Below are positions 17,613 to 26,117 of a DNA stretch of 64,000 bases, piece after piece. Within the stretch, counting starts at the first letter, position 1. Each line of letters starts with the position of its first letter. Under the pieces are notes generated by a model, which ran no database searches, was not told where the DNA came from, and worked only from the letters and a program-made list of their open reading frames with translations. Both the position numbers and the translations under genes were made by a program. Source of the stretch: Streptomyces sp. NBC_00523 (lineage in GTDB: Bacteria; Actinomycetota; Actinomycetes; Streptomycetales; Streptomycetaceae). The stretch lies in NCBI RefSeq assembly GCF_036346615.1, contig NZ_CP107836.1, forward strand, positions 2,232,001 through 2,296,000, written 5' to 3'.

Positions 17613-18644
17613 ATGTCGAAGATCAAGCCCAGCCAGGGCGCTCCGTACGCGCGGATCATGGGCGTCGGCGGCTACCGCCCGACCCGGGTGGTGCCCAACG
17701 AGGTCATCCTGGAGACGATCGACTCCTCCGACGAGTGGATCCGCTCCCGCTCCGGCATCGCGACCCGCCACTGGGCCTCCGAGGAGGAGACCGTGGCCGC
17801 GATGTCGGTCGAGGCGTCCGGCAAGGCCATCGCCGACGCCGGGATCGCCCCGGAGCAGATCGGCGCGGTCATCGTCTCCACCGTCTCGCACTTCAAGCAG
17901 ACCCCGGCCATCGCGACCGAGATCGCCCACAAGGTCGGCGCCGGCAAGCCCGCCGCCTTCGACATCTCGGCCGGCTGCGCGGGCTTCGGCTACGGGCTGA
18001 CCCTGGCCAAGGGCATGATCGTCGAGGGCTCCGCGGAGTACGTGCTCGTCATCGGCGTCGAGCGGCTGAGCGACCTCACCGACCTGACGGACCGGGCCAC
18101 GGCCTTCCTGTTCGGCGACGGCGCCGGAGCGGTCATCGTCGGCCCCTCCAAGGTGCCCGCCATAGGCCCGACCGTCTGGGGCTCCGAGGGCGACAAGTCC
18201 GAGACGATCAAGCAGACCGTGGCGTGGAACGACTTCCAGGTCGGCGACGTCACGAACCTGCCCCTCAACGACCGCGGCGAGATCAAGTTCCCCGCCATCA
18301 CGCAGGAAGGCCAGGCGGTCTTCCGCTGGGCCGTCTTCGAGATGGCGAAGGTCGCCCAGCAGGCGCTGGACGCGGCCGGGATCGCCCCGGAAGACCTGGA
18401 CGTCTTCATTCCGCACCAGGCCAACATGCGGATCATCGATTCGATGGTGAAGACGCTGAAGCTGCCGGAGAGCGTCATGGTCGCCCGTGACGTGGAGACC
18501 ACCGGCAACACCTCCGCCGCCTCGATCCCGCTCGCCATGGAGCGGCTCCTGGCGACCGGTCAGGCCAAGAGCGGCGACACCGCGCTCGTCATCGGCTTCG
18601 GGGCGGGTCTCGTCTACGCCGCGACGGTCGTTACTCTCCCCTAG
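17613..18644 (+). CDS. fabH: 3-oxoacyl-ACP synthase III FabH
   Basis: Initiates fatty acid synthesis by condensing an acyl-CoA starter with malonyl-ACP; in Streptomyces it accepts branched starters. 343 residues. Catalytic triad visible: Cys 122 (SAGCAGFGYG), His 268 (IPHQANMRI) and Asn 299 (TTGNTSAAS). The ATG is preceded by AAGGAG and starts 13 bp after fabD, so the genes are cotranscribed. Confidence 0.97.
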   Translation: MSKIKPSQGAPYARIMGVGGYRPTRVVPNEVILETIDSSDEWIRSRSGIATRHWASEEETVAAMSVEASGKAIADAGIAPEQIGAVIVSTVSHFKQTPAIATEIAHKVGAGKPAAFDISAGCAGFGYGLTLAKGMIVEGSAEYVLVIGVERLSDLTDLTDRATAFLFGDGAGAVIVGPSKVPAIGPTVWGSEGDKSETIKQTVAWNDFQVGDVTNLPLNDRGEIKFPAITQEGQAVFRWAVFEMAKVAQQALDAAGIAPEDLDVFIPHQANMRIIDSMVKTLKLPESVMVARDVETTGNTSAASIPLAMERLLATGQAKSGDTALVIGFGAGLVYAATVVTLP

Positions 18645-18706
18645 GCACACCGGGCTTTTCGCCCGGACGCCCGAACCCAGCAGAAATACATCGAAGGAGC
18701 GCCGAA

Positions 18707-18955
18707 ATGGCCGCCACGCAGGAAGAGATCGTCGAAGGTCTCGCCGAGATCGTCAACGAGATCGCCGGGATCCCGACCGAGGACGTCCAGCTGGACAAGT
18801 CCTTCACGGACGACCTGGACGTCGACTCGCTGTCCATGGTCGAGGTCGTCGTCGCCGCCGAGGAGCGCTTCGACGTGAAGATCCCCGACGAGGACGTCAA
18901 GAACCTCAAGACCGTCGGCGACGCCGCGGACTACATCCTCAAGCACCAGGACTGA
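18707..18955 (+). CDS. acpP: Acyl carrier protein
   Basis: Carrier protein of the fatty acid synthase, 82 residues, acidic. The phosphopantetheine attachment Ser is residue 41 in DDLDVDSLSMVE. The length and the absence of an extended helix II are typical of FAS ACPs rather than polyketide ACPs. GAAGGAGCG provides a strong RBS before the ATG. It lies between fabH and fabF in the operon. Confidence 0.97.
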   Translation: MAATQEEIVEGLAEIVNEIAGIPTEDVQLDKSFTDDLDVDSLSMVEVVVAAEERFDVKIPDEDVKNLKTVGDAADYILKHQD

Positions 18956-19032
18956 TCCAGCCGGTTCGTGTGTCGCCACCCGGCGGTGGCGCCGCTGATT
19001 CACGACCCCCTACACGTGGAGAAGATTTTCCA

Positions 19033-20295
19033 GTGAACTCGACCAATCGCACCGTGGTCGTCACCGGTATCGGCGCAACCACTCCGCTGGGTGGCGATTC
19101 CGCATCGACCTGGGAAGGTCTGATGGCCGGGCGTTCCGGCGTCAAGCCTCTCGAGGGCGAACGTTTCGCCGAACTGCCTGTCCGGATCGCGGCCCTGGCG
19201 GCCGTCGATCCCGCTGATGTCCTGCCCCGTCCGCTCGCCCGCCGGCTCGACCGCTCGGCGCAGTTCGCGCTGATCGCGGCGCGTGAGGCGTGGGCGGACG
19301 CGGGCTTCACCGGCAAGGCCGGTGAGGACGAAACGATCCAGCCCGAGCGGCTGGGTTCGGTGATCGCCTCCGGCATCGGCGGCGTGATCACCCTGCTCGA
19401 CCAGTACGACGTGCTGAAGGAGAAGGGCGTACGCCGCGTCTCCCCGCACACCGTGCCCATGCTCATGCCCAACGGCCCGGCCGCGAACGTGGGCATCGAG
19501 GTGAACGCCCAGGCGGGCGTCCACACCCCGGTCTCCGCCTGCGCCTCGGGTGCCGAGGCGATCGGGTACGCCGTCGAGATGATCCGCACCGGCCGCGCCG
19601 ACGTGGTCCTCGCCGGCGGCACCGAGGCGGCGATCCACCCACTGCCGATCGCCGCGTTCGCCAACATGATGGCGATGTCGAAGAGCAACGACGAGCCGGA
19701 GAAGGCTTCCCGCCCGTACGACGTGGCCCGCGACGGCTTCGTCCTCGGCGAGGGTGCCGGTGTCGTCGTCCTGGAGTCCGCGGAGCACGCCGCGAAGCGT
19801 GGCGCCCGGGTCTACTGCGAGGTGCTGGGCCAGGGTCTCTCGGCCGACGCCCACCACATCGCGCAGCCGGAGCCGACCGGTCGCGGTATCGCCGCGGCGA
19901 TGCAGAATCTGCTGGACCAGACGGACCTCAAGCCGTCGGAGATCGCCCACCTGAACGCCCACGCGACGTCCACCCCGCAGGGTGACCTCGCGGAGGTCAA
20001 GGCGCTGCGCGCGGTGCTGGGCGAGGACCTGGACCACGTCGCGATCTCCGCGACGAAGTCGATGACGGGGCACCTGCTCGGCGGTGCGGGCGGCATCGAG
20101 ACCGTGGCGACGGTCCTGGCGCTGCACCACCGGATGGCTCCGCCGACGATCAACGTGGACAACCTGGACGAGTCGATCGACGCGGACATCGTCCGGGACG
20201 CGCCGCGGGCGCTGCCGGAGGGGCCGATCGCGGCGATCAACAACTCGTTCGGCTTCGGCGGCCACAACGTGGTGCTGGCGTTCCGCAGCGTCTGA
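19033..20295 (+). CDS. fabF: 3-oxoacyl-ACP synthase II FabF
   Basis: Elongating beta-ketoacyl-ACP synthase, 420 residues. The Cys-His-His triad is Cys 170 (VSACASGAEA), His 310 (LNAHATSTPQGD) and His 347 (KSMTGHLLGGAGG). The C-terminal NNSFGFGGHN loop of KAS enzymes is complete. GTG 19033 is chosen because GGAGAAG lies upstream and MNSTNRTVVVTGIGATTPLG is the conserved N terminus. It is the last gene of the operon; a terminator hairpin follows. Confidence 0.97.
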   Translation: MNSTNRTVVVTGIGATTPLGGDSASTWEGLMAGRSGVKPLEGERFAELPVRIAALAAVDPADVLPRPLARRLDRSAQFALIAAREAWADAGFTGKAGEDETIQPERLGSVIASGIGGVITLLDQYDVLKEKGVRRVSPHTVPMLMPNGPAANVGIEVNAQAGVHTPVSACASGAEAIGYAVEMIRTGRADVVLAGGTEAAIHPLPIAAFANMMAMSKSNDEPEKASRPYDVARDGFVLGEGAGVVVLESAEHAAKRGARVYCEVLGQGLSADAHHIAQPEPTGRGIAAAMQNLLDQTDLKPSEIAHLNAHATSTPQGDLAEVKALRAVLGEDLDHVAISATKSMTGHLLGGAGGIETVATVLALHHRMAPPTINVDNLDESIDADIVRDAPRALPEGPIAAINNSFGFGGHNVVLAFRSV

Positions 20296-20320
20296 CGCGC
20301 GAAGCGCGTCGCTTGAGCGT

Positions 20321-20355
20321 GAAGCCCGTGCCCCTCGTGTGGGGGTGCGGGCTTC
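20321..20355 (+). terminator. Terminator-like hairpin after fabF
   Basis: GAAGCCCG is complementary to CGGGCTTC, with GTGCCCC/GGGGGTGC extending the stem through G-T pairs around a short loop. It begins 26 bp after the fabF stop codon and is the probable end of the FAS transcript. There is no long T run, as usual for Streptomyces. Confidence 0.7.
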
Positions 20356-20366
20356 GTCGTGGTGTC

Positions 20367-20425
20367 GGGGGCTCTGCCCCCGGTTCCCCGCTCCTCAATC
20401 GCCGGAGGGGCTTGATTTGCCCCGG
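20367..20425. repeat. Dispersed extragenic palindromic repeat
   Basis: Two adjacent small hairpins: GGGGGCTCTGCCCCC, then a unit of the form CCTCAATCGCCGGAGGGG followed by CTTGATTTG. The second unit is self-complementary (TCAA...GCC / GGC...TTGA type) and recurs with variation at 26687-26765. I recognise this as a common Streptomyces intergenic repeat. It lies between the convergent ends of fabF and the DUF3145 gene. Confidence 0.65.
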
Positions 20426-20920
20426 TTATACGACCTGGTGGAGCCAGCGGACGGGCGCGCCTTCGCCCGCGTGGCGGAAGGACTCCAGTTCGTCGTCCCA
20501 GGGCTTGCCCAGGAGCTTGGCGACCTCCGCCGCGAGGTCGGTCTCACCGCCCGCGGAGCGGGCCAGCGCGGCGCGGAGGCGGTCCTCGGGGACCAGGATG
20601 TCGCCGTGCATGCCGGTGACGGCGTGGAAGATGCCCAGTGCGGGCGTCGAGCTGTAGCGCTCGCCCTCCGCCGTGGGCGACGGCTCCGCCGTCACCTCGA
20701 AGCGCAGCAGGTCCCAGCCGCGCAGCGCGGACGCCAGCTTGGACGCCGTGCCGGGCCGTGCCTGCCAGGAGAATTCGGAGCGCCAGGTGCCCGGCGCGGC
20801 CGGCTGTCTGATCCAGTCGAGCTGCACCCGCCCGCCGAGGACTCCCGCCACCGCCCATTCGACGTGTGGGCAGAGCGCGCGCGGTGCGGAGTGAACGTAC
20901 AGGACTCCACGTGTCGTCAC
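20426..20920 (-). CDS. DUF3145 family protein
   Basis: Conserved actinobacterial protein of 164 residues, DUF3145 (MTTRGVLYVHSAPRALCPHV at the start; LDWIRQPAAPGTWRSEFSW and FHAVTGMHGDILVPEDR inside). No catalytic motif is evident. GTG 20920 follows GGAGGTCCCG, a strong RBS. The gene is conserved beside the FAS operon in Streptomyces, but its function is not established. Confidence 0.88.
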   Translation of the reverse strand: MTTRGVLYVHSAPRALCPHVEWAVAGVLGGRVQLDWIRQPAAPGTWRSEFSWQARPGTASKLASALRGWDLLRFEVTAEPSPTAEGERYSSTPALGIFHAVTGMHGDILVPEDRLRAALARSAGGETDLAAEVAKLLGKPWDDELESFRHAGEGAPVRWLHQVV

Positions 20921-21198
20921 CGGGACCTCCAGTGTGGGACGAGGTTCGCCTTCCCCAGCGGCCTGTCATCAGTAAACAGCATCGGGAGTTATTCTCCGGA
21001 AAAGCGACAGTATGTGACGCGGTGTGATGTTCGGATGCCACCCGAGTGGAGCCGGGAGCCGCGAAAGCCACTGGTTCGACGGGGAAAAGCTACCGCGCCC
21101 CGGTACCGGAGGTGTGACGTACCGTCGGTCCCGGGGCCCTTCTTCGCTCAGTCTTCACCCGGCGGAGCGGCGGGGCACGAACAGGAGGAGACCAGGCA

Positions 21199-22113
21199 AT
21201 GCCGGATCGGTCCGTACGGCACCGCTCGCGCACCGCACTGGCGGGGCTGGCCGCTCTGGCCTGCCTCGGCTCGGCGGCGCTGGCCGGCTGCGGCTCGGGG
21301 TCCGACGGGACGACGAAGGGCTCGGCGGCCGAGCGCCGTCCGTCCCCGGCGGCGGGCCCGGTCTGGGACCCGCGCCCGAAGTCGATCGCGGCGGTCGGGG
21401 ACTCCATCACGCGCGGCTTCGACGCTTGTTCGGTGCTGGCCGACTGCCCGGAGGTCTCCTGGTCGACCGGCACGGACAGCTCGGTCCGCAGCCTGGCGGT
21501 GCGGCTCCTGGGCGCGTCCGGCGCGGTGGACCACAGCTGGAACCACGCGGTGACGGGCGCCCGGATGGCGCAACTGCCGGAGCAGATGGCGCTGGCGGCG
21601 GACGAGGACCCGGATCTGGTGACCGTGATGATCGGCGCCAACGACGCCTGCCGGGACTCGGTGCGGTCGATGACCCCGGTGGCGGACTTCCGGAGGTCGT
21701 TCGACACGTCGTTGCGCGAGCTGCGGGCCGGGGCGCCGAAGGCGCAGGTGTACGTGTCGAGCGTGCCGGACCTGAAGCGGCTGTGGTCGCAGGGGCGCGG
21801 CAATCCGCTGGGCAAGCAGATCTGGAAGCTGGGCATCTGCAAGTCGATGCTGTCCGACGCGGACGACATGGGCGCGGCGGCGGTGGCCCGGCGCACCGCG
21901 GTCCAGGAGCGGGTCGTGGCGTACAACGAGGTGCTGCGCGAGGTGTGCGCGAAGGACCGGCGCTGCCGGTACGACGGCGGGGCGGTGTTCGACTACCGGT
22001 TCACCGGCAAGCAGCTCAGCCAGTGGGACTGGTTCCACCCCGGCCGCAACGGACAGGCCAGGCTCGCCGAGATCGCCTACCGCAACGTCACGGCGGTCCG
22101 GCCGCCCGCGTAG
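21199..22113 (+). CDS. SGNH/GDSL hydrolase, predicted lipoprotein
   Basis: Esterase-like SGNH hydrolase of 304 residues. The N terminus is a lipoprotein signal with lipobox LAGC near residue 30, followed by a Gly/Ser-rich linker, so it is probably tethered outside the membrane. Block I: AAVGDSITRGFD with Ser 69; block III: IGANDACRDS; block V: DWFHPGRNGQ with Asp 277 and His 280. Substrate unknown. GGAGGAGACCAGGCA precedes the ATG. The 278-bp gap upstream shows no other feature I can support. An aldose epimerase gene follows 11 bp later. Confidence 0.9.
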   Translation: MPDRSVRHRSRTALAGLAALACLGSAALAGCGSGSDGTTKGSAAERRPSPAAGPVWDPRPKSIAAVGDSITRGFDACSVLADCPEVSWSTGTDSSVRSLAVRLLGASGAVDHSWNHAVTGARMAQLPEQMALAADEDPDLVTVMIGANDACRDSVRSMTPVADFRRSFDTSLRELRAGAPKAQVYVSSVPDLKRLWSQGRGNPLGKQIWKLGICKSMLSDADDMGAAAVARRTAVQERVVAYNEVLREVCAKDRRCRYDGGAVFDYRFTGKQLSQWDWFHPGRNGQARLAEIAYRNVTAVRPPA

Positions 22114-22124
22114 AGTCGCTGATC

Positions 22125-23117
22125 ATGCAGACGGGTTCGGGCACGGTGATCGGTACGGAGCACTTCGGCACCCTGGCGGACGGCACCGCGGTGCACCGCT
22201 GGACGCTGGAGCGGGGCGGCACGCGGGTGCGCGTCCTGACGTACGGCGGGATCGTGCAGTCGGCCGAGGTGCCGGACCGGGACGGCGTACGGGACGGGAT
22301 CGCGCTCGGGCTGCCGGACCTGGCCTCGTACCAGGAGTACGCCGGGCCGTACTTCGGCGCGCTCGTCGGCCGGTACGCGAACCGGATCGGCGGGGCGTCC
22401 TTCGAGCTGGACGGCCGTACGCACCACCTCACGCGCAACGAGGGCCGCAATCATCTGCACGGCGGGGCGTGCGGCTTCGGCAAGCGGGTGTGGGACGCGC
22501 GGGCGGTCCCGGACGGGGTGGAGCTGTCCCTCGTCTCGCCGGACGGCGAGGAGGGCTTCCCGGGCCGCGTCGAGCTGAAGGCGGCGTACACGCTGGACGA
22601 GGACGGGGCGCTGCGCATCGCGTACCGGGCGGTGACGGACGCGCCGACCGTGCTGAACCTGACGAACCACACCTACTGGAACCTCGCGGGCGCCGACAGC
22701 GGCAGCGCCCTCGGTCAGCGGCTGCGGATCGCGGCCGGGGCGGTCACCCCGGTGGACGCGGAGTCGCTGCCGACCGGTGAGATCCTGCCGGTGGAGGGCA
22801 CGCGCTTCGACTTCCGCGAGCCCCGGCCGGTGTCCAAGGAGTACGACCACAACTTCGTGCTCGACGGCACGGCCCCGGCGGCGGAGCTGTACGACGAGGG
22901 GTCCGGGCGCGTGCTGACGGTGACGACGACGGAGCCCGGGCTCCAGCTGTACACGGCGGACCACTTCGACGGGCGGCCGTTCGGCCCGCGCGCCGGGATC
23001 GCCCTGGAGACCCAGCACTTCCCGGACTCGCCGAACCGCCCGGAGTTCCCGAGCACGGTGCTGCGGCCGGGCGAGGAGTTCACGTCCACGACGGTGTACG
23101 GGTTCTCGGTGCGCTGA
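22125..23117 (+). CDS. galM: Aldose 1-epimerase
   Basis: Mutarotase interconverting alpha and beta anomers of hexoses; 330 residues. Characteristic segments: DGIALGLPDLASYQEYAGPY, VGRYANRIGGASFELDG, LTNHTYWNLAG and the catalytic-Glu region LETQHFPDSPNRPEFPST. I chose ATG 22125; a TAGAGT hexamer at 22111-22116 lies 8 nt upstream, which suggests leaderless translation from a promoter inside the end of the SGNH gene. The name galM is by family similarity; sugar preference is not known. Confidence 0.92.
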   Translation: MQTGSGTVIGTEHFGTLADGTAVHRWTLERGGTRVRVLTYGGIVQSAEVPDRDGVRDGIALGLPDLASYQEYAGPYFGALVGRYANRIGGASFELDGRTHHLTRNEGRNHLHGGACGFGKRVWDARAVPDGVELSLVSPDGEEGFPGRVELKAAYTLDEDGALRIAYRAVTDAPTVLNLTNHTYWNLAGADSGSALGQRLRIAAGAVTPVDAESLPTGEILPVEGTRFDFREPRPVSKEYDHNFVLDGTAPAAELYDEGSGRVLTVTTTEPGLQLYTADHFDGRPFGPRAGIALETQHFPDSPNRPEFPSTVLRPGEEFTSTTVYGFSVR

Positions 23118-23128
23118 GCGGGGGCGGC

Positions 23129-23923
23129 TCAGCCCTCGGCGGCCGTCTCGCCCTTGCCCGCGCCGTCCGGGTCCTCGTCCGTGTCCTCGTCGTCCACCAG
23201 GCTCCGCGCCAGCAGGGTCGCCCCCGCGACGGCCCCGGGCATGAGGAACACGGCGACGAACGGCAGCATGAAGGCCAGCCCCAGCGGTACGCCGAAGCCG
23301 AGGGTGCGCAGGCGGTGGCCGCGCAGCAGGGCGAGGCGGTCCTTCAGCACCATGCCCCGGCGCTGGAGCGCGACGGCGGTCAGCTCCTCGGCCAGGAAGT
23401 ATCCGGTGACGCAGAAGCCGAGGACGGGGACGACGGTCTGCCCGGCCACGGGCACGAATCCGAGGGCGAAGAGCAGGATCGCGTACAGCCCGACCCGCAC
23501 CAGGATGCGCACGCTGTCGCGGGCGGAGATCCACAGCTCCCGCCAGAGCGGCAGTCCGGATTCGGGGACCGTGCCGCCCTCGGTGCGCTCGACCTCCTCG
23601 GACAGCGACTCGTAGAAGGGCTGCCCGACCAGCAGGGTCACGGCGGTGAAGGTGATCACGGCCAGGAACAGGCCGAGGACGAAGACCAGCACGGTCAGGG
23701 TGTTGCGCAGCAGGCCCAGCCAGGGCGAGGACCAGTCGTCGGCGAACGGCGTCGACCAGGCCACCAGGTCGTCGGCGCCGTAGCCGAGGCCGACGAGGGC
23801 GCCCGCGTACAGCACGAGGGTGATCAGACCGGGCAGCAGTCCTATGCCGAACCACTTGCCGTGGCCGAGGACCCAGCGCTGGCCCTTGATCAGAAAACCG
23901 AGCCCCGCCCCGAGATCACGCAT
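23129..23923 (-). CDS. EI24 domain-containing integral membrane protein
   Basis: Membrane protein of 264 residues with about four hydrophobic segments (LLPGLITLVLYAGALVGLGY, TLTVLVFVLGLFLAVITFTA, a VGLYAILLFALGFVPVAGQT segment and a LGLAFMLPFVAVFLMPGAVA segment). The VGQPFYESLSEEVER motif is typical of the EI24/CysZ family. CysZ members assist sulfate uptake, but most actinobacterial EI24 proteins are uncharacterised. The C-terminal 25 residues are acidic. A TAGGCT hexamer 6 nt before the ATG suggests leaderless translation. Confidence 0.85.
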   Translation of the reverse strand: MRDLGAGLGFLIKGQRWVLGHGKWFGIGLLPGLITLVLYAGALVGLGYGADDLVAWSTPFADDWSSPWLGLLRNTLTVLVFVLGLFLAVITFTAVTLLVGQPFYESLSEEVERTEGGTVPESGLPLWRELWISARDSVRILVRVGLYAILLFALGFVPVAGQTVVPVLGFCVTGYFLAEELTAVALQRRGMVLKDRLALLRGHRLRTLGFGVPLGLAFMLPFVAVFLMPGAVAGATLLARSLVDDEDTDEDPDGAGKGETAAEG

Positions 23924-23976
23924 GGCGTCAGCCTAGCGGGACCCGGGACGGGGCTCGGTTCAGTGGTGCGGGGGGG

Positions 23977-24405
23977 TCAGGCGACCGCGAGCTCCACCTT
24001 GATGTTGCCGCGCGTGGCGTTCGAGTACGGGCAGACCTGGTGGGCCTTCTCGATGAGCGCCTGCGCGGTCGCCTTGTCGACGTTCGGGATGGTCGCGGTG
24101 ATGGCGACCTCCAGGCCGAAGCCGCCGGCCTCGGTCTTGCCGATGGAGACCGCCGCGGTCACCGTGGAGCCGGAGATGTCGGCCTTCTCCTGGCGGGCCA
24201 CGACGCCCAGCGCGCCCTGGAAGCACGCGCTGTAACCGGCGGCGAAGAGCTGCTCCGGGTTGGTGCCGGCGCCGCTGCCGCCCATCTCCTTCGGCGGGTT
24301 GACGACGACGTCGAGCTTGCCGTCGTCCGAGGCCACGCGGCCGTCACGGCCGTTCTCGGCGGTGGCGACGGCGGTGTACGCGACGGCGATGTCCTGAATG
24401 GTCAT
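23977..24405 (-). CDS. ohr: Organic hydroperoxide resistance protein Ohr
   Basis: Thiol peroxidase of the Ohr/OsmC family, 142 residues, reducing organic and fatty acid hydroperoxides. Both redox cysteines are present: AAGYSACFQGALGV and KAHQVCPYSNATRGN. GGRDGRVASDDGKLDVVV near the N terminus is typical of Ohr rather than OsmC. ATG 24405 is chosen because AGGAGGA lies about 10 nt upstream; ATG 24414 would sit directly on the RBS. No OhrR is adjacent: the nearby MarR protein lacks the N-terminal sensing Cys of OhrR. Confidence 0.92.
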   Translation of the reverse strand: MTIQDIAVAYTAVATAENGRDGRVASDDGKLDVVVNPPKEMGGSGAGTNPEQLFAAGYSACFQGALGVVARQEKADISGSTVTAAVSIGKTEAGGFGLEVAITATIPNVDKATAQALIEKAHQVCPYSNATRGNIKVELAVA

Positions 24406-24495
24406 GCTGAGCATTCCTCCTGCTGATGCGCCGCGACTCGCGCCCACGATCGCGACGGCCTGGGGTTGAGCCTAACGGGTACGGGGAACGGCGGT

Positions 24496-25515
24496 TCAGC
24501 CGAGGGAGACGATCATCTTCCCGGTGTTCTCGCCGCGGAGCAGACCGAGGAAGGCGTCGACGCCGTTCTCGATGCCCTCGACGACTGTCTCGCGGTACTT
24601 CAGCTCGCCCGAGGCCAGCCAGCCGGCCACGTCCTGGACGAACTGCTGCTGGAGGTCGGCGTGGTCGCCGACCAGCATGCCCTGGAGGCGCAGCCGCTTG
24701 CCGATGACCAGCGCGAGGTTGCGCGGGGCGGGGGTGGGCTCGGTGGCGTTGTACTGGGCGATCATGCCGCAGATGGTGGCGCGGCCGTGCACGTTGAACG
24801 AGGAGAGCGCGGCCTCCAGGTGCTCGCCGCCGACGTTGTCGAAGTAGACGTCGATGCCGTCGGGGGCGGCCGCCGCGAGCTGCTCCTTGACCGGGCCGTT
24901 CTTGTAGTTGAACGCGGCGTCGAAGCCGTACTCCTCGGTGAGGAGCTTGACCTTCTCGTCGGAGCCGGCGGAGCCGATGACCCGGGACGCGCCCTTGATC
25001 TTCGCCATCTGGCCGACCTGGCTGCCGACCGCACCGGCCGCGCCGGAGACGAAGACCGCGTCGCCCTCCTTGAAGGACGCCACGTCGAACAGGCCGGCGT
25101 AGGCGGTGAGCCCGGGCATGCCGAGCACGCCGAGATAGGCGGAGAGCGGGGCGAGCGAGCCGTCGACCTTCACGGCGTGCTGGGCCGGGACGCTCGCGTA
25201 CTCGCGCCAGCCGAGGCCGTGCAGGACGTGGTCGCCGACCTGGAAGCCCTCGGCGTTCGAGGCGACGACCTCGCCGACGGCGCCGCCGTCCATGGGGTGG
25301 TCGAGCTTGAACGGCGGGGTGTACGACTTCACGTCGTTCATCCGGCCGCGCATGTACGGGTCGACGGAGAAGTGCAGGTTGCGCACGAGGACCCGGCCCT
25401 CGGCGGGGGCGGCGACCGGGGCCTCACGCAGCGCGAAGTCCTCGGCCTTCGGCCAGCCGTGCGGGCGGGCCGTGAGGTGCCATTCGCGGCCGGACGCGGG
25501 AAGAGCTGCAGACAT
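24496..25515 (-). CDS. NADP-dependent oxidoreductase, zinc-independent MDR family
   Basis: Medium-chain reductase of 339 residues, related to leukotriene B4 12-hydroxydehydrogenase and E. coli CurA, which reduce activated C=C bonds. N terminus VRNLHFSVDPYMRGRMND; nucleotide-binding motif VFVSGAAGAVGSQVGQMAKI; NADPH-type IGSAGSDEKVKLL; FDNVGGEHLEAAL. No zinc ligands. The gene is divergent from a MarR regulator (152 bp between starts), and a TTGACA -35 for this gene overlaps the operator-like dyad in between, so MarR repression is likely. Confidence 0.92.
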   Translation of the reverse strand: MSAALPASGREWHLTARPHGWPKAEDFALREAPVAAPAEGRVLVRNLHFSVDPYMRGRMNDVKSYTPPFKLDHPMDGGAVGEVVASNAEGFQVGDHVLHGLGWREYASVPAQHAVKVDGSLAPLSAYLGVLGMPGLTAYAGLFDVASFKEGDAVFVSGAAGAVGSQVGQMAKIKGASRVIGSAGSDEKVKLLTEEYGFDAAFNYKNGPVKEQLAAAAPDGIDVYFDNVGGEHLEAALSSFNVHGRATICGMIAQYNATEPTPAPRNLALVIGKRLRLQGMLVGDHADLQQQFVQDVAGWLASGELKYRETVVEGIENGVDAFLGLLRGENTGKMIVSLG

Positions 25516-25615
25516 GGGCTCGGGGTCTCCTCGGTGTGGGGGTGCGGGTGTCTAGGTGTTTCGGTGTCTGTGTGTCTCGGTGGCTGGGCGGCGAAAAGCT
25601 TCACCACCTGAAACA

Positions 25616-25660
25616 ACCATGCTCCTGGATATTTCATGTTGTCAAGCAACTGGGTATCCT
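25616..25660. promoter_or_regulatory. Overlapping divergent promoters with MarR-type operator
   Basis: For the reductase (minus strand): TTGACA at 25640-25645 and CATGGT about 18 bp downstream at 25616-25621. For the MarR gene (plus strand): TATCCT at 25655-25660, 7 nt before the ATG. Between and across them lies the dyad GTTG-TCAAG-CAAC (25638-25650). A repressor bound there would block both promoters. Confidence 0.55.
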
Positions 25661-25667
25661 GGGTGTC

Positions 25668-26093
25668 ATGGCCACCTCGCGCACAGATCCCCTGACTCTC
25701 GAAGTCATCGAGCTCATCGGCAGCGTCGTCGCGCGTTATTACGAGGAGTACGACCAGGCCGCCGCCGCGCACAGCCTCACCGGCGCGCAGGCCCGGGTCC
25801 TGGGACTGCTGTCCGTCGAGCCGCTGCCCATGCGCCGGATCGCCCAGAAGCTGAAGTGCGAGCCGTCCAACGTGACCGGGATCGTGGACCGGCTGGAGGC
25901 GCGTGGCCTGGTGGAACGGCGGCCCGACCCGGCCGACCGCCGGGTGAAGCTGGCCGCGCCGACCGAGCGGGGCGCGGCGACGGCCGCGCAACTGCGGGAC
26001 GCGCTGGACTTCGCGCGGGAGCCGCTGGCGGGGCTGCCCGCGGCGGACCGGACGGTGCTGCGGGATCTGCTGCGGCGGATGCTGAGCGCCTGA
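25668..26093 (+). CDS. MarR family transcriptional regulator
   Basis: Winged-helix regulator of 141 residues. Recognition region at about residues 58-90: PMRRIAQKLKCEPSNVTGIV followed by DRLEARGLVERRPDPADRRV, the canonical MarR wing. The frame is open upstream to 25536, but the protein starts naturally at ATG 25668 (MATSRTDPLTLEVIELIGSV), which has a TATCCT hexamer 7 nt upstream. It is divergent from the MDR reductase and probably represses both. The only Cys sits in helix 3 (KCEPSN), so thiol-based sensing of the OhrR kind is unlikely. Confidence 0.9.
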   Translation: MATSRTDPLTLEVIELIGSVVARYYEEYDQAAAAHSLTGAQARVLGLLSVEPLPMRRIAQKLKCEPSNVTGIVDRLEARGLVERRPDPADRRVKLAAPTERGAATAAQLRDALDFAREPLAGLPAADRTVLRDLLRRMLSA

Positions 26094-26117
26094 GCGGCGG
26101 CGGGCACGATGGGGGTC

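Noticed and set aside
25668..26093. MarR protein as OhrR controlling the nearby ohr gene
   Set aside because: The N-terminal sensing cysteine of OhrR is absent and the gene is divergent from the MDR reductase, with the operator placed for that pair.
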